A stretch of DNA of 36,697 nt from an uncultured Erysipelotrichaceae bacterium (GCA_902791625.1 CADAWN010000010.1:1-36697), one strand, 5' to 3'; shown: positions 14,697-26,020, counted from the first letter of the stretch. Made by a program: numbers and translations. The notes: generated by a model not told the origin, from the letters alone.

Positions 14697-14960
14697 ATGG
14701 CAAGAAGTTTAAAAAAGGGACCTTATGTTTTCGATAGATTACTAAAGAAGGTTCAAGAATTAAATAACTCAGGAAAGAAAGAAGTCATTAAAACATGGTC
14801 ACGCCGTTCTACTATTTATCCTGATTTTATAGGACATACATTCGCGGTTCACAATGGTAAAGAATTCATTCCAGTTTATGTAACTGAAGATATGGTTGGA
14901 CATAAATTAGGTGAATTTGCTTTAACACGTAAATTCGGTGGACATGGACAAGATAAATAA
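14697..14960 (+). CDS. 30S ribosomal protein S19
   Basis: The 87-aa protein starts [19 protein letters not shown] and contains [20 protein letters not shown]. It is a 30S head protein near the A site. Confidence 0.97.
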   Translation: MARSLKKGPYVFDRLLKKVQELNNSGKKEVIKTWSRRSTIYPDFIGHTFAVHNGKEFIPVYVTEDMVGHKLGEFALTRKFGGHGQDK

Positions 14961-14987
14961 AATTAAATAATGACTAGGAGGGAAAAT

Positions 14988-15320
14988 ATGGAAGCAAGAG
15001 CAATCGCTAGATCACTTCGTGTTTCTCCTATTAAGACAAGAATTACTATTGACTTAATTAGAGGAAAGAACGTAGATGAAGCACAAGCCATATTAAATAA
15101 TATTAATAAAAAATCAGCAAGATTAATAAAGAAAGTATTAGTTTCTGCTATTAGTAATGCTGTTAATAACAATGGTGCAGATGCTGCTACACTATATGTT
15201 AAAGAAGCAAGAGTAGATGCTGGTCCAGTTATGAAACGTCATTTATTTGATTCACGTTCTCATATAGGACACAAAGATAGAAGAACTAGTCACATTGTTA
15301 TAACAGTGGCTACAAAATAA
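14988..15320 (+). CDS. 50S ribosomal protein L22
   Basis: The 110-aa protein begins MEARAIARSLRVSPIKTR and ends SHIGHKDRRTSHIVITVATK, with the tunnel-lining hairpin in between. ATG 14988 is chosen over an upstream ATG (14970) because AGGAGGG lies 5 nt before it and the N-terminus then matches the family. Confidence 0.96.
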   Translation: MEARAIARSLRVSPIKTRITIDLIRGKNVDEAQAILNNINKKSARLIKKVLVSAISNAVNNNGADAATLYVKEARVDAGPVMKRHLFDSRSHIGHKDRRTSHIVITVATK

Positions 15321-15336
15321 TTAAGGAGGAAACAGA

Positions 15337-16026
15337 ATGGGACAGAAGGTTAATCCTAATGGACTTAGACTAGGCATCAACAAAGATTGGGAAGCAAAAT
15401 GGTATGCAAACAAAAAAGATTTTTCTAAGAATTTAAATAAAGATGTTTTAATCCGTAAATATTTTGAAGAAAAATTAAATAATGCAGGAATTGCTAAGAT
15501 CGAAATCGAAAGAAACGATAAAAGATGTGAAGTTATAGTTCATACTTCAAAACCTGGTGTAATGATCGGTAAGGGTGGAGAAGAAATAGAAAAATTAAAG
15601 AAAACATTGTCTGAAATCGCAGGAGAGAAAGTTCAAATCTCAATTGTTGATATTAAGAAAGCAGAATTAAATGCTCAATTAGTAGCAGATGATATAGCTA
15701 GACAAATTACTAACAGAATTTCATTCCGTATGGCACAAAAAAGAGCTATTAGAAATGCTATGAAAGCAGGAGCTAAAGGAATTAAGACTTCAGTATCAGG
15801 TAGACTTGGAGGAGCTGATATGGCTCGTAAAGAAGGATATACTGAAGGTACTATTCCACTACATACACTAAGAGCTGATGTTGATTATGCTACAGCTGAA
15901 GCTGATACAACATTCGGTAAAATTGGTGTTAAAGTTTGGATTTATAAAGGAGAAATCCTTGGTAAATCTAATAAGACTGAGAAAGTTGAGAAAAAGAATG
16001 TAAAAAAATCTGAGGGAGGTAAATAA
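15337..16026 (+). CDS. 30S ribosomal protein S3
   Basis: The 229-aa protein has the N-terminal [14 protein letters not shown], a KH domain with the [11 protein letters not shown] loop, and the C-terminal S3 domain ([20 protein letters not shown]). The Lys-rich tail [13 protein letters not shown] provides the ribosome site for rplP. Confidence 0.97.
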   Translation: MGQKVNPNGLRLGINKDWEAKWYANKKDFSKNLNKDVLIRKYFEEKLNNAGIAKIEIERNDKRCEVIVHTSKPGVMIGKGGEEIEKLKKTLSEIAGEKVQISIVDIKKAELNAQLVADDIARQITNRISFRMAQKRAIRNAMKAGAKGIKTSVSGRLGGADMARKEGYTEGTIPLHTLRADVDYATAEADTTFGKIGVKVWIYKGEILGKSNKTEKVEKKNVKKSEGGK

Positions 16027-16028
16027 TT

Positions 16029-16451
16029 ATGTTAATTCCATCAAGAACAAAATATCGTCGTGTACATAGATTACCTCACGAAGGTAAATCTCGTGGTAAC
16101 ACAGAACTACATTTTGGTGAATATGGATTACAAGCTAAAGAAGGTGCTTGGATTACAGCTAACCAAATAGAAGCTGCTCGTGTTGCTATGACACGTTATA
16201 TGAAGCGTGGTGGTAGAGTATATATCAATATATTCCCACACATGCCACTTACTAAAAAACCTATCGGTACTCGTCAAGGTAAAGGTAAAGGTAATGTTGA
16301 AGGATGGGTTGCAGTAGTTAAAGAAGGAAAGATACTTTTCGAAGTTGCAGATGTATCTGAGGAAGTAGCTCGTGAAGCTTTAAGACTTGCAAGTCATAAA
16401 TTACCTATCACTACAAAATTTGTAAAGAAAGAAGAACAGGGTGGTGAATAA
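16029..16451 (+). CDS. 50S ribosomal protein L16
   Basis: The 140-aa protein contains RTKYRRVHR and the [20 protein letters not shown] region. It contacts A-site tRNA. Confidence 0.97.
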   Translation: MLIPSRTKYRRVHRLPHEGKSRGNTELHFGEYGLQAKEGAWITANQIEAARVAMTRYMKRGGRVYINIFPHMPLTKKPIGTRQGKGKGNVEGWVAVVKEGKILFEVADVSEEVAREALRLASHKLPITTKFVKKEEQGGE

Positions 16452-16452
16452 G

Positions 16453-16656
16453 ATGAAGGTTAAAGAAATTAGAGAATTATCTACAGAAGATATCAATAAC
16501 AAATTAAAAGAAACTAAACAAGAATTATTCAATTTACGTTTTCAACAAGCAACAGGTAATCTTGAAAAACCTTCAAGAATTCGTGAGTTAAGACACACTG
16601 TTGCAAGACTAAAAACTGTTTTAAAAGAACGTGAAACAGTTGAGAAGGAGGGTTAA
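16453..16656 (+). CDS. 50S ribosomal protein L29
   Basis: The 67-aa two-helix protein starts [23 protein letters not shown] 16453 is preferred over the GTGs within the end of rplP; GGTGGTG lies 6-8 nt upstream. Confidence 0.94.
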   Translation: MKVKEIRELSTEDINNKLKETKQELFNLRFQQATGNLEKPSRIRELRHTVARLKTVLKERETVEKEG

Positions 16657-16659
16657 TAA

Positions 16660-16920
16660 ATGGAAAAGACTATTAAAAAAGAATTAGTAGGAAAAGTAGT
16701 AAGTTCAACTAACAATAAAACTATTACTGTATTAGTAGAAACTTATAAGACTCATCCTTTATATCATAAAAGAGTTAAACAGTCTAAGAAATACGCAGTA
16801 CATGATGAAACAAATAAAGCTAAAGTTGGAGATGTTGTTCGTATAGTTTCAACAAGACCAATTTCAAAAACAAAGCATTTTTATTTAAAAGAAATAGTAA
16901 AAGAAGCAGTAATTATATAG
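16660..16920 (+). CDS. 30S ribosomal protein S17
   Basis: The 86-aa OB-fold protein has [20 protein letters not shown] and [16 protein letters not shown]. It starts 3 nt after rpmC. Confidence 0.96.
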   Translation: MEKTIKKELVGKVVSSTNNKTITVLVETYKTHPLYHKRVKQSKKYAVHDETNKAKVGDVVRIVSTRPISKTKHFYLKEIVKEAVII

Positions 16921-16941
16921 TGCTAGTGAAGGAGGAAAATT

Positions 16942-17310
16942 ATGTTACAACAAGAAAGTAGATTAAAAGTAGCTGACAACTCTGGAGCTCGTGAATTATT
17001 AGTAATTCGTGTACTTGGAGGTAGTAAAGTCAAGACTGCTAATATAGGTGATGTTGTAGTAGGAACAGTAAAAGATGCTATCCCTAACTCAAATATGCCT
17101 AAAGGAAAAGTTGTAAAAGCTGTTATCGTTCGTAGCCGTCAAGGTGTTCGTCGTGAAGATGGTAGCTACATTAAGTTCGATGACAATGCTTGTGTTATCA
17201 TTCGTGATGACAAAAGTCCAGTAGGAACACGTGTTTTTGGACCAGTAGCAAGAGAACTTCGTGATAAAGATTATATGAAAATTGTGTCTTTAGCTAAAGA
17301 AGTACTATAA
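16942..17310 (+). CDS. 50S ribosomal protein L14
   Basis: The 122-aa protein has [20 protein letters not shown] and the conserved C-terminal [20 protein letters not shown]. Confidence 0.97.
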   Translation: MLQQESRLKVADNSGARELLVIRVLGGSKVKTANIGDVVVGTVKDAIPNSNMPKGKVVKAVIVRSRQGVRREDGSYIKFDDNACVIIRDDKSPVGTRVFGPVARELRDKDYMKIVSLAKEVL

Positions 17311-17322
17311 GAGGAGGATAAT

Positions 17323-17631
17323 ATGAACTTTAAAGTAGGAGATGAAGTTGTAGTTATCGCTGGTTCTAATAAAGGTAAAAAAGGAAAAATAATTAAAACA
17401 TTAAAAGCTGAAAACAAAGTAGTTGTAGAAGGAGTAAACATTGTTAAAAAACATACTCGTGAATCTGCAAATTCTACTGGTGGAATTATTGAAGTTGAAG
17501 CTCCAATAAATGCTTCAAATGTTATGATTGTAGATCCTAAAACTAAGAAAAGAACTAGAATAGGACATACAACTAATAAAAACGGTAAAAAAATAAGAAT
17601 TACAAAAAAATCAAACGCTGAGCTTGATTAA
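17323..17631 (+). CDS. 50S ribosomal protein L24
   Basis: The 102-aa protein carries a KOW motif at the N-terminus (GDEVVVIAGSNKGKKGKIIK) and VEGVNIVKKHTR. It initiates 50S assembly. Confidence 0.96.
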   Translation: MNFKVGDEVVVIAGSNKGKKGKIIKTLKAENKVVVEGVNIVKKHTRESANSTGGIIEVEAPINASNVMIVDPKTKKRTRIGHTTNKNGKKIRITKKSNAELD

Positions 17632-17649
17632 TTGGAAGGAGGGTAAAAT

Positions 17650-18189
17650 ATGAACCGCCTAAAAGAAAAATACTTAAAAGAAGTTGTTCCAAGTTTACAA
17701 AAGAAACACAATTATAAGTCAATAATGGAAGTACCAAAATTAGAAAAAATAGTTATTAATATGGGTGTTGGTGATGCAACTACTAACTCTAAATTATTAG
17801 AAGCTGCTATGGCTGATTTAAAATTAATTTCAGGTCAACAACCAGTAGTAACTAAAGCTAAAAAATCAATTGCTGGTTTTAAGGTAAGAGAAGGTCAATC
17901 AATTGGATGTAAAGTTACACTACGTGGTGAAAATATGTATACATTTATGGATAAATTAATATCTATATCTTTACCATTAGTAAGAGATTTCCGTGGTGTT
18001 AGTCCTAAGGCTTTCGATGGTAGAGGAAATTATACAATTGGTATTAAAGAACAATTAATATTCCCAGAAATCGAATTCGATAATGTTGTTAAAGTACGTG
18101 GTATGGATATCGTATTCGTTACAACAGCAAAATCTAATGAAGAAGCTTATGACTTATTAAATGAACTAGGAATTCCTTTTAGAAAGTAA
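17650..18189 (+). CDS. 50S ribosomal protein L5
   Basis: The 179-aa protein has [34 protein letters not shown] and the end GIPFRK. It binds 5S rRNA in the central protuberance. Confidence 0.97.
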   Translation: MNRLKEKYLKEVVPSLQKKHNYKSIMEVPKLEKIVINMGVGDATTNSKLLEAAMADLKLISGQQPVVTKAKKSIAGFKVREGQSIGCKVTLRGENMYTFMDKLISISLPLVRDFRGVSPKAFDGRGNYTIGIKEQLIFPEIEFDNVVKVRGMDIVFVTTAKSNEEAYDLLNELGIPFRK

Positions 18190-18202
18190 TTGGAGGGTAA
18201 AA

Positions 18203-18388
18203 ATGGCAAAAAAAAGTATGATTGTAAAAGCTAATAGAAAACAAAAGTTTAAAGTACGTGAATACACTCGTTGCTCTCGTTGTGGAAGACCACATGCTGT
18301 TATGAGTAAGTTCGGAGTATGCCGTATTTGCTTTAGAGAATTAGCTTATAAAGGACAAATACCAGGTGTTAAGAAATCAAGCTGGTAA
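18203..18388 (+). CDS. 30S ribosomal protein S14, zinc (type Z) form
   Basis: At 61 aa it is the short S14 with two CxxC pairs ([10 protein letters not shown] and CRICF), the zinc-binding form. It is placed between rplE and rpsH as in Bacillus. Confidence 0.97.
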   Translation: MAKKSMIVKANRKQKFKVREYTRCSRCGRPHAVMSKFGVCRICFRELAYKGQIPGVKKSSW

Positions 18389-18409
18389 TTTGGAAAGGAG
18401 GATATATTT

Positions 18410-18799
18410 ATGGCAGTAGTAACAGATACAATTGCAGATATGTTAACTCGTATTCGTAATGCTAACCAAATGCGTTATGAAAACGTTGAAATTCCTGCTT
18501 CTAAGATTAAAAATGAAATCGCAAGAATCTTAAAAGAAGAAGGATTTATAAATGATTATAAAATTGAAGGTAGAACTCTAACTGTTACATTAAAGTATGC
18601 AGATAAAAAAGAAAGAGTTATAACTGGATTAAAGAGAATTTCCAAACCAGGACTTCGTGTTTATGCTAACTGTAGCGAACTTCCAAGAGTTTTAAACGGA
18701 TTAGGTATTGCTATTATTTCTACATCTAAAGGAATAATGACAGATAAAGAGGCACGTAAAGAAAACATAGGTGGAGAAGTTCTTGCTTATATTTGGTAA
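18410..18799 (+). CDS. 30S ribosomal protein S8
   Basis: The 129-aa protein has [15 protein letters not shown] and the C-terminal [18 protein letters not shown]. It binds 16S helix 21. Confidence 0.97.
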   Translation: MAVVTDTIADMLTRIRNANQMRYENVEIPASKIKNEIARILKEEGFINDYKIEGRTLTVTLKYADKKERVITGLKRISKPGLRVYANCSELPRVLNGLGIAIISTSKGIMTDKEARKENIGGEVLAYIW

Positions 18800-18820
18800 T
18801 TTATATAGGAGGAAAAGAAA

Positions 18821-19354
18821 ATGAGCCGTATTGGAAATCGTATAATAACGGTACCTGCAGGTGTTACAATAACTGAAGACAATGGTGTTGTTAAAGTTAG
18901 TGGACCTAAAGGAACTTTAGAACAAAAAATGCTAAAGAAAATCACGATGAAACTTGATGATGGATCTTTAACTCTAGAAAGAGCAGATGAAACTGCTAAA
19001 GCTAATCATGGTACTATGAATTCATTAATTCAAAACATGATTAATGGAGTTACTAAAGGTTATACTAAAGAACTAGAAATCATTGGTGTTGGTTACAACT
19101 TCAGAGTTTCTGGAAATAAGTTAACTATTAAAGCTGGATATTCACATCCTGTTGAAATGACTGTACCTACTGGATTAACAGTAGAAGCTACAAGCAATAC
19201 TGAAATTACAGTTAAAGGTATTGATAAAGCACAAGTTGGAAAATTTGCTGCTGAAGTAAGAGATGTAAGAAGACCTGAACCATATAAAGGAAAAGGTATT
19301 CGTTACAAAGGTGAACATATTATTCACAAAGAAGGCAAGAAAGCTGCTAAATAG
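18821..19354 (+). CDS. 50S ribosomal protein L6
   Basis: The 177-aa protein starts MSRIGNRIITVPAGV and has the C-terminal RRPEPYKGKGIRYKGE motif near the sarcin-ricin loop. Confidence 0.97.
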   Translation: MSRIGNRIITVPAGVTITEDNGVVKVSGPKGTLEQKMLKKITMKLDDGSLTLERADETAKANHGTMNSLIQNMINGVTKGYTKELEIIGVGYNFRVSGNKLTIKAGYSHPVEMTVPTGLTVEATSNTEITVKGIDKAQVGKFAAEVRDVRRPEPYKGKGIRYKGEHIIHKEGKKAAK

Positions 19355-19373
19355 TAGGAAGGGAGAATAAGTT

Positions 19374-19736
19374 ATGATAAAGAAAGAATCTCGTAATAGT
19401 ATGCGTTTAGTTCGTCATAAACGTATTCGTAATAAGATTATGGGAACATGTGCTGTACCTAGATTAAGCGTATTCCGTTCTAATACTAGTATCTATGCAC
19501 AAATTATAGACGATGAAACTAAAACTACTTTAGTATCTGCTTCCTCATTAGATAAAGATTTAAAAATCAAAAATGGAAGCAATATTGAAGCTGCAAAAGT
19601 TGTAGGAAAAAGTATTGCTGAAAAAGCAAAAAAAGCTAAAATTACAAAAGTAGTATTTGATAGAGGTGGATACCTTTATCATGGACGTGTAAAAGCATTA
19701 GCAGATGCAGCACGTGAAAATGGATTAGAATTCTAA
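19374..19736 (+). CDS. 50S ribosomal protein L18
   Basis: The 120-aa protein has [18 protein letters not shown] and the end [20 protein letters not shown]. It is a 5S rRNA-binding protein. Confidence 0.96.
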   Translation: MIKKESRNSMRLVRHKRIRNKIMGTCAVPRLSVFRSNTSIYAQIIDDETKTTLVSASSLDKDLKIKNGSNIEAAKVVGKSIAEKAKKAKITKVVFDRGGYLYHGRVKALADAARENGLEF

Positions 19737-19748
19737 TAGGAGGGTATT

Positions 19749-20258
19749 ATGCAAAAGAAGAACATTGAACCAAAAGCTAAGTTACTAGAAGAATTAGTTA
19801 TTGATGTTAAAAGCGTTGTTAAAGTTAACAAAGGTGGACGTCAAAGACGTTTTGCAGCAACTGTAGTTGTTGGTGATAGAAATGGAAAAGTTGGATTAGG
19901 TACTGGTAAAGCTAATGAAGTACCAGATGCAATTAAAAAAGCAATTCAAGATGCTAATAAAAATTTAATTCAAATACCTTTAATTGATGGAAGAACAATC
20001 GCTCATGAAGCAATTGGAACAAGTGGTGCTGCTCGTGTAATGTTAAAACCTGCTAAAGCTGGTACTGGTATCATTGCAGGTGGATCAGTTCGTGCTGTTT
20101 TAGAACTTGCTGGAGTACGTGATATCGTATCTAAAGCTTTAGGAGCTAGAACAAAATTAAATATGGCACAAGCTGCTATTAATGGTTTAAAATCAATTAA
20201 AACACCAGAAGAAGTTGCTAAACTTCGCGGTAAAACAGTAGAGGAGATATTAGGATAA
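19749..20258 (+). CDS. 30S ribosomal protein S5
   Basis: The 169-aa protein has [19 protein letters not shown] and [20 protein letters not shown]. It is followed with a 1-nt overlap by rplO. In Bacillus-like operons rpmD (L30) lies at this junction, and it is absent here. Confidence 0.97.
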   Translation: MQKKNIEPKAKLLEELVIDVKSVVKVNKGGRQRRFAATVVVGDRNGKVGLGTGKANEVPDAIKKAIQDANKNLIQIPLIDGRTIAHEAIGTSGAARVMLKPAKAGTGIIAGGSVRAVLELAGVRDIVSKALGARTKLNMAQAAINGLKSIKTPEEVAKLRGKTVEEILG

Positions 20259-20701
20259 TGAAGTTACATGAATTAGAGAAAAATATCGGAGCTACTCATA
20301 GTAAAAAACGCGTTGGACGTGGCTCTGGTAGTGGATTAGGTAAAACAAGTGGAAAAGGACATAAGGGACAAAAGGCTCGTAGTGGTGGAAGTATTAACCC
20401 AGTATTCGAAGGTGGACAATTACCACTATATCGTCGTATTCCAAAAAGAGGTTTCTCAAATGCAATGTTTAAAACTGAATACGCTATTATTAACGTAGAA
20501 GATTTAAATAATTTTGAAGATGGTACAGTAGTTAGTCCTGCTTTACTAAGAGAAACTGGTATGGTGAAAAACCAACTTTCTGGTATTAAAGTATTAGGAG
20601 AAGGAAAGTTAGAAAAGAAATTAACTATCCAAGCTCATAAATTTTCAAAGTCAGCTTTGGAAAAAATTAAAGAATCAGGAAGCACTGCAGAGGTGATCTA
20701 G
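20258..20701 (+). CDS. 50S ribosomal protein L15
   Basis: The 147-aa protein has [20 protein letters not shown] near the N-terminus and [16 protein letters not shown]. The ATG shares its A with the rpsE stop (TAATG), so translation is coupled. Confidence 0.96.
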   Translation: MKLHELEKNIGATHSKKRVGRGSGSGLGKTSGKGHKGQKARSGGSINPVFEGGQLPLYRRIPKRGFSNAMFKTEYAIINVEDLNNFEDGTVVSPALLRETGMVKNQLSGIKVLGEGKLEKKLTIQAHKFSKSALEKIKESGSTAEVI

Positions 20702-20702
20702 T

Positions 20703-21971
20703 ATGTTTAAGACCATGAAGCAATTATTTACACCAACTAATAAAGACTTAAGACATAGAATTTATTTTACATTTGCTGTTTTAGCAATATTTATAATTGG
20801 ATGCTCTATTAGAGTTCCAAATACACAAACTTTAAAGACTGATTTAGGTTTCTTAGAGTTATTAAATTCTATGGGTGGTGGAGCATTTAAAAAGTTTTCA
20901 ATATTTGCTTTAGGGGTTATGCCTTACATCACTGCATCTATCATAATGCAATTGTTGGAAATGGATATTTTTCCATATTTCTCAGACCTTGCAAAACAAG
21001 GACATACAGGTAGACAAAAATTAAATCAAATAACTAGATATATGGGTATTGCCTTTGCTTTCATTGAAGGTTATGCATTCGCATTTGCTTTCTATGGTAA
21101 GTCAGGTAGTGCACTTGATTATTTATATATCGCAGTTATCCTAACAGCAGGAACAGCGTTCCTATTATGGTTAGGAGATCAAATTACTCAAAAGGGTATT
21201 GGTAATGGTATCAGTTTATTAATCATGGCTGGTATTATTGCTATACTTCCTGAAATGTTTGTTACAGCATTTAAGGATTTAGTACCATTTACTAGTGCAC
21301 AAGCAACTACTTTTGGTATCGTTAAATTTGTTGGATTTACACTATTGTATATAGGAATTGTAGTAGGTGTTATATTCTTCCAAGAATCAGAAAGACGTAT
21401 TCCAATTCAATATGCAAATAAATCATCAAATTCATTAACTCAAAAGCAGACTTATGTACCAGTAAAAGTTAATTCTGCAAATGTTATGCCAGTAATATTT
21501 GCATCAAGTTTATTAAGTATACCTAGTATAATTGCTAGAGTTATAAATAAAGAAGGATTCACATTATTCGTTGAAAAATATATTAGTTATACAACAGTAA
21601 CTGGATTCATAATTTATGCAGTTTTAATCTTTTTATTCTCATATTTTTATACATTTATTCAAATGAGACCAGAAGAGTTCTCAAAGAATTTACAAGAAAA
21701 TGGAGGATATATCCCAGGTGTTAGACCAGGTAAAGAAACTGAAAAATATTTAGGAACTATTCTTTCAAGAATTACAGTTTTAGGAGCAGTATTCTTAACT
21801 GTAATAGCAGGAATACCTATTATATTCTCAGCAGTTTCATCTCTATCAACTAGTGTAACTATTGGTGGAACTGGAATCTTAATCGTAGTTGGAGTTGCCT
21901 TAGAGACTTATAAACAGTTAGAAGGAAGCTTACTAACACGTAATTATAAAAGGGGATATACAAGAAGATAA
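20703..21971 (+). CDS. Sec translocase channel subunit SecY
   Basis: The 422-aa protein has ten hydrophobic helices. Family motifs include GVMPYITASIIMQLL (helix 2), GNGISLLIMAGI (helix 5), PVIFASSLLSIPS and the cytosolic PGVRPGKETEKYL loop with the end TRNYKRGYTRR. It forms the protein-conducting channel with SecE/G. It starts 1 nt after rplO. Confidence 0.97.
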   Translation: MFKTMKQLFTPTNKDLRHRIYFTFAVLAIFIIGCSIRVPNTQTLKTDLGFLELLNSMGGGAFKKFSIFALGVMPYITASIIMQLLEMDIFPYFSDLAKQGHTGRQKLNQITRYMGIAFAFIEGYAFAFAFYGKSGSALDYLYIAVILTAGTAFLLWLGDQITQKGIGNGISLLIMAGIIAILPEMFVTAFKDLVPFTSAQATTFGIVKFVGFTLLYIGIVVGVIFFQESERRIPIQYANKSSNSLTQKQTYVPVKVNSANVMPVIFASSLLSIPSIIARVINKEGFTLFVEKYISYTTVTGFIIYAVLIFLFSYFYTFIQMRPEEFSKNLQENGGYIPGVRPGKETEKYLGTILSRITVLGAVFLTVIAGIPIIFSAVSSLSTSVTIGGTGILIVVGVALETYKQLEGSLLTRNYKRGYTRR

Positions 21972-21972
21972 A

Positions 21973-22626
21973 ATGAAAAATATAATGTTAATTGCGCCGC
22001 CTGCCGCTGGAAAAGGAACACAGGCTGAAATAATAGAAAAGAAATATAAAATACCTCACATTTCAACTGGAGATATCTTAAGAGATGTTTCTAAAGAAAA
22101 TAGTGAATTAGGTAATTATGTTAGAGAAACACTTTCAAGTGGTAATCTTGTTAAAGATGAGATTACTTATGAGTTAGTAAAAGAGAGATTATCGAAAGAT
22201 GATTGTAAGAATGGATATATTATTGATGGATTTCCTAGAAACTTTGAGCAGGCGCTTGCATATGACAATATCCTAGATGAAATAGGATATAATGTCGGTA
22301 TCGTAATCGTAATAGATATTGATAAAGAAACACTAGAAAAAAGAATCATAGGTAGAAGAATTTGTGATAATTGTCATGCAGTTTATAATATAAACGAAGA
22401 AAATCATAAACCAAAAGAAGAATCTATTTGTGATAAATGTGGTGGTAGACTTTATCAAAGAAGTGATGATAATATAGAAGCTTTCCAAAATAGATATAAT
22501 ACTTATATTGAAAAGACTTCAGATATTATTAAGCACTATGAAGAAAGACATGTGTTATATCATGTAAATGGTAATTGTTCAATTGATGAAGTTTTTAGTC
22601 AAATAGATGAATTGATTAAAAAGTAG
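21973..22626 (+). CDS. Adenylate kinase, zinc-binding type
   Basis: The 217-aa enzyme converts ATP + AMP to 2 ADP. The P-loop reads APPAAGKGTQ where most bacteria have GPPGAGKGTQ; the GKGT core is kept. GFPRNFEQA is the AMP-binding segment. The lid has four Cys (CDNCHAVY and CDKCGG), a zinc site common in Gram-positives. The start is 1 nt after secY with only a weak ribosome site, so coupling is likely. Confidence 0.96.
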   Translation: MKNIMLIAPPAAGKGTQAEIIEKKYKIPHISTGDILRDVSKENSELGNYVRETLSSGNLVKDEITYELVKERLSKDDCKNGYIIDGFPRNFEQALAYDNILDEIGYNVGIVIVIDIDKETLEKRIIGRRICDNCHAVYNINEENHKPKEESICDKCGGRLYQRSDDNIEAFQNRYNTYIEKTSDIIKHYEERHVLYHVNGNCSIDEVFSQIDELIKK

Positions 22627-22641
22627 AAGGTTGGTGAAGAG

Positions 22642-23388
22642 ATGATTACTATTCGTAGTGAAAGAGAAATTGCTCTTTTAAGACAAGCAGGTAATGTTGT
22701 TTATAAAACTCATCAGTATATAAAACCTTTTATTAAAGAAGGTATAACTACTAATGAACTAAATAGACTTGCTGAAGAGTTTATAATTAGTAATGATTGT
22801 ACTCCATCATTTAAAGGGTGTGAAGGATTTCCTTATGCACTTTGTATAAGTATTAATGATGAAGTAGTTCATGGTTTTCCAAGTGAAAGAACTCTAAAAA
22901 ATGGTGATATAGTAACACTAGATATTGGAGCTTGTTATAAGGGATATCATGGAGATTCTGGATGGACTTATAAAGTAGGTGAAGTTGATCCAGTATTAGA
23001 AGACTTAATGAAATATACTGAAGAATCATTATTTGTGGGTTTAAGTCAAATTAAACCTGGAAATAGAGTTGGTGATATAGGCTTTGCAATAGCTAAATAT
23101 GCGAAAGAACATAAATTAGGTGTTGTAAAAGAACTATGTGGACATGGTGTTGGAACTGAAGTACACGAGTCACCAGATGTACCAAATTATGGTAAACAAG
23201 GAACAGGACCACTTCTTCGTGAAGGAATGGTAATTGCAGTAGAACCAATGCTTACGCTTGGTAGTCCATCAATATATGTAGATAGTAATGATTGGACAAT
23301 AATAACACAAGATCATAGTCCATCAGCTCACTATGAACATACAGTAGTTGTAACCAAAGATGGATACGAAATTTTGACGGGAGAGTGA
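22642..23388 (+). CDS. Methionine aminopeptidase type I
   Basis: The 248-aa enzyme removes N-terminal Met from new proteins. Metal ligands are visible: the two Asp in [19 protein letters not shown], the His in [10 protein letters not shown], and the Glu in AVEPMLT and YEHTVVVT. Placed between adk and infA as in Bacillus. Confidence 0.97.
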   Translation: MITIRSEREIALLRQAGNVVYKTHQYIKPFIKEGITTNELNRLAEEFIISNDCTPSFKGCEGFPYALCISINDEVVHGFPSERTLKNGDIVTLDIGACYKGYHGDSGWTYKVGEVDPVLEDLMKYTEESLFVGLSQIKPGNRVGDIGFAIAKYAKEHKLGVVKELCGHGVGTEVHESPDVPNYGKQGTGPLLREGMVIAVEPMLTLGSPSIYVDSNDWTIITQDHSPSAHYEHTVVVTKDGYEILTGE

Positions 23389-23392
23389 AAAG

Positions 23393-23608
23393 ATGGCAAA
23401 AGAAGATACAATTGAAATGGAAGGCAAAGTAATAGAAGTCATTCCAGGTGGAAAATATAAAGTAGAACTTGAAAATGGATACGTAATAGAAGCCTACGTT
23501 TCTGGTAAAATACGAATGAATTACATTCGCATTCTACCAGGGGATAAAGTTACAATGGAAATATCTCCGTATGACTTAACACGTGGGCGTATAATCTATC
23601 GTAAATAA
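23393..23608 (+). CDS. Translation initiation factor IF-1
   Basis: The 71-aa OB-fold protein has [20 protein letters not shown] and the conserved C-terminal [11 protein letters not shown]. Confidence 0.97.
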   Translation: MAKEDTIEMEGKVIEVIPGGKYKVELENGYVIEAYVSGKIRMNYIRILPGDKVTMEISPYDLTRGRIIYRK

Positions 23609-23620
23609 TAGGAGGGAAAT

Positions 23621-23737
23621 ATGAAAGTAAAACCATCAGTAAAACCAATCTGTCCAGATTGTAAAATCGTAAAACGTAAAGGTGTTGTTAGGATCGTATG
23701 TAAAAAGAATCCAAAACATAAACAAAGACAAGGTTAA
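23621..23737 (+). CDS. 50S ribosomal protein L36, zinc form
   Basis: The 38-aa protein starts [15 protein letters not shown] and ends NPKHKQRQG. Zinc ligands C11, C14, C27 and H33 are all present. GGAGGG lies 4 nt before the ATG. It sits between infA and rpsM. Confidence 0.96.
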   Translation: MKVKPSVKPICPDCKIVKRKGVVRIVCKKNPKHKQRQG

Positions 23738-23753
23738 TTGGGAGGTGAATTAA

Positions 23754-24122
23754 ATGGCACGTATTAAAGGTGTAGATATACCAAATGATAAACATATCGT
23801 TATATCATTAACTTATATTTATGGTATAGGAAGAAATTTAGCAAAATCAATTTGTGCAAACGCTGGTGTTGAACCAACTAAAAAAGCAGGAGAATTATCA
23901 CAAGAAGAATTTATTAAACTTCGTGATGAAATCAATAAACATTTAACAGAAGGTGACTTACGTCGTGAAGTTACAATGAACATCAAAACTAAGATGGAAA
24001 TTAACTCTTATCAAGGTACTCGTCATAAAAAAGGATTACCAGTAAGAGGACAAAGAACAAACAGAAATGCTCGTACTCGTAAAGGTAAGGGTAAAGTAGT
24101 TGCAAATAAGAAGAAAGTATAG
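23754..24122 (+). CDS. 30S ribosomal protein S13
   Basis: The 122-aa protein has [19 protein letters not shown] and the C-terminal [20 protein letters not shown]. It contacts P-site tRNA. Confidence 0.97.
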   Translation: MARIKGVDIPNDKHIVISLTYIYGIGRNLAKSICANAGVEPTKKAGELSQEEFIKLRDEINKHLTEGDLRREVTMNIKTKMEINSYQGTRHKKGLPVRGQRTNRNARTRKGKGKVVANKKKV

Positions 24123-24139
24123 AGATAGGAGGTTAGATC

Positions 24140-24523
24140 ATGGCTTATAAAACTAGAAAGAAAAAAGTTAAGAAGAATGTTCCTGAAGGTGTAGCACATA
24201 TAGCTTCAACTTTCAATAATACAATAGTAACTTTAACTGATAAAGAAGGTAATGTTATTAGTTGGGCATCAAGTGGAGCATTAGGATTTAAAGGAAGTAA
24301 AAAATCTACTCCATATGCTGCAGGACTTTCTGCTGAAAATGCAGGAAAAGCTGCTTATGATATGGGTATGCGTAAAGTAGAAGTATTTGTTAAAGGATTA
24401 GGTCCAGGACGTGAAACTGCTATTCGTTCACTTGCAACAGCAGGATTAGAGATTACTGCAATCAATGATGTAACACCAATTCCACATAATGGATGTCGTC
24501 CACCAAAACGTCCACGTGGATAA
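24140..24523 (+). CDS. 30S ribosomal protein S11
   Basis: The 127-aa protein has [18 protein letters not shown] and the C-terminal [18 protein letters not shown]. It is a platform protein. Confidence 0.97.
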   Translation: MAYKTRKKKVKKNVPEGVAHIASTFNNTIVTLTDKEGNVISWASSGALGFKGSKKSTPYAAGLSAENAGKAAYDMGMRKVEVFVKGLGPGRETAIRSLATAGLEITAINDVTPIPHNGCRPPKRPRG

Positions 24524-24556
24524 TTGTTTAAATGATAATTTAAGGAGGTTAATTTC

Positions 24557-25507
24557 ATGTTACAATTCGAAAAACCAGTATATAAAATTACAGATTCTGT
24601 AGAAAGCAATTTCTATGGTAAATTTGAACTAGAACCATTAGAAAGAGGATTTGGAAATACATTAGGAAACGCATTAAGAAGAGTTATGTTATCATCTCTT
24701 CCAGGTAGTGCAATCAGCAGTATCAAAATTGATGGAGTTTTACATGAATTCCAAACAATTGAAGGAGTATATGAAGATGTTGCTACAATTATTCTTAATT
24801 TAAAAGGAGTAGTTGTTAAGAATCATTCAAACACTTCTAAAACTCTTCACCTAAGCGTATCTAAAGAAGGTGAAGTAACTGCAGGAGACATAGAATGTGA
24901 TGCAGATGTTGAAATAATCAACAAAGACAAAGTAATCGCTACTTTAAGTAAGGGTGGTAAACTTGATATGGAAATCACTGTTACTAACGGTCGTGGTTAT
25001 GTAGATAGTGAAATCAATAAGAAATTATTAGATAGCAAACAAGTTGGTGTAATAGCTATGGATTCATCATACTCACCAATTGAAAGAGTTTCTTATGAAG
25101 TACAACCAGCACGTGTTGGACAAAATGAAACTTATGATAAATTAGTTCTTGAAGTATGGACTAATGGTTCAATGAAACCAGAAGAAGCAATTGCTTTAGC
25201 TTCAAGAATACTTATTGAACACTTTGAATTATTAACTGATCTATCTTCTATCGCTGATGTTAGTGGTATTATGATTGAAAAAACAGAAGATCCAAAAACT
25301 AAAGCATTAGAAACATCTATTGAAGATTTAGATTTCTCTGTTCGTGCTTATAACTGCTTAAAAAGAGCTGGTATTCACACTCTACAAGATCTTGTTAATA
25401 AGAGTGAATCAGATATGATGAAAATACGTAATTTAGGTAAAAAATCTCTAAAAGAAGTATTAGACAAAATTAGAGATATGGGTCTAGTATTACGTGATGA
25501 AGACTAA
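24557..25507 (+). CDS. RNA polymerase alpha subunit
   Basis: The 316-aa protein has the N-terminal assembly domain ([20 protein letters not shown]) and a C-terminal DNA/activator-binding domain ([20 protein letters not shown], then [11 protein letters not shown]). Length is normal. Confidence 0.98.
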   Translation: MLQFEKPVYKITDSVESNFYGKFELEPLERGFGNTLGNALRRVMLSSLPGSAISSIKIDGVLHEFQTIEGVYEDVATIILNLKGVVVKNHSNTSKTLHLSVSKEGEVTAGDIECDADVEIINKDKVIATLSKGGKLDMEITVTNGRGYVDSEINKKLLDSKQVGVIAMDSSYSPIERVSYEVQPARVGQNETYDKLVLEVWTNGSMKPEEAIALASRILIEHFELLTDLSSIADVSGIMIEKTEDPKTKALETSIEDLDFSVRAYNCLKRAGIHTLQDLVNKSESDMMKIRNLGKKSLKEVLDKIRDMGLVLRDED

Positions 25508-25524
25508 AAGAAGGAGGATGTATT

Positions 25525-25989
25525 ATGGCATATAGAAAATTAGGAAGAGATAATAAACATAGAAGAAGTATGCTTTCAACACTTACTAAAGAAGTAATTA
25601 TGAATGAAAGTATTACTACAACTGAAACTCGTGCTAAAGAAGCTCGTAAGTTTGTAGAAAAAATGATTACTTATGGTAAAAAGGGAGATTTAGTATCTAG
25701 AAGAAAAGCATTAGCATTCTTAAATAATGATAGTAAAATCGTTGATAAAGTATTCAATGATTTAGCTAAACGTTACGAAAAACGTAATGGTGGATACACT
25801 CAAATTCTTAAACTTGGTGAACGTCGTGGAGATGATTCACTAATGGTTATCTTAAAATTAGTTGAAGAAAAAGCTAAAAAAGAAGTAAAGACTGAAGAAA
25901 AAGCTGATAAGAAAGCTGAAAAGAAACCAGCAGCTAAGAAAGAAACAAAGAAAACAACTACAAAAAAAGATAAAGAAGAAAGTAAATAA
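25525..25989 (+). CDS. 50S ribosomal protein L17 with basic tail
   Basis: The L17 core is seen in [19 protein letters not shown] and [20 protein letters not shown]. At 154 aa it is longer than the usual 118-130 because of a Lys/Ala/Glu-rich low-complexity tail from about residue 115 ([14 protein letters not shown]). Last gene of the operon. Confidence 0.96.
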   Translation: MAYRKLGRDNKHRRSMLSTLTKEVIMNESITTTETRAKEARKFVEKMITYGKKGDLVSRRKALAFLNNDSKIVDKVFNDLAKRYEKRNGGYTQILKLGERRGDDSLMVILKLVEEKAKKEVKTEEKADKKAEKKPAAKKETKKTTTKKDKEESK

Positions 25990-25992
25990 TAA

Positions 25993-26020
25993 AAGGTGAT
26001 TAATTCTTAATCATCTTTTT
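25993..26020 (+). terminator. Terminator of the ribosomal operon
   Basis: AAGGTGATTA (25993-26002) pairs with TAATCATCTT (26008-26017), one G-U, followed by a T-run. It starts 3 nt after the rplQ stop. Confidence 0.8.
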
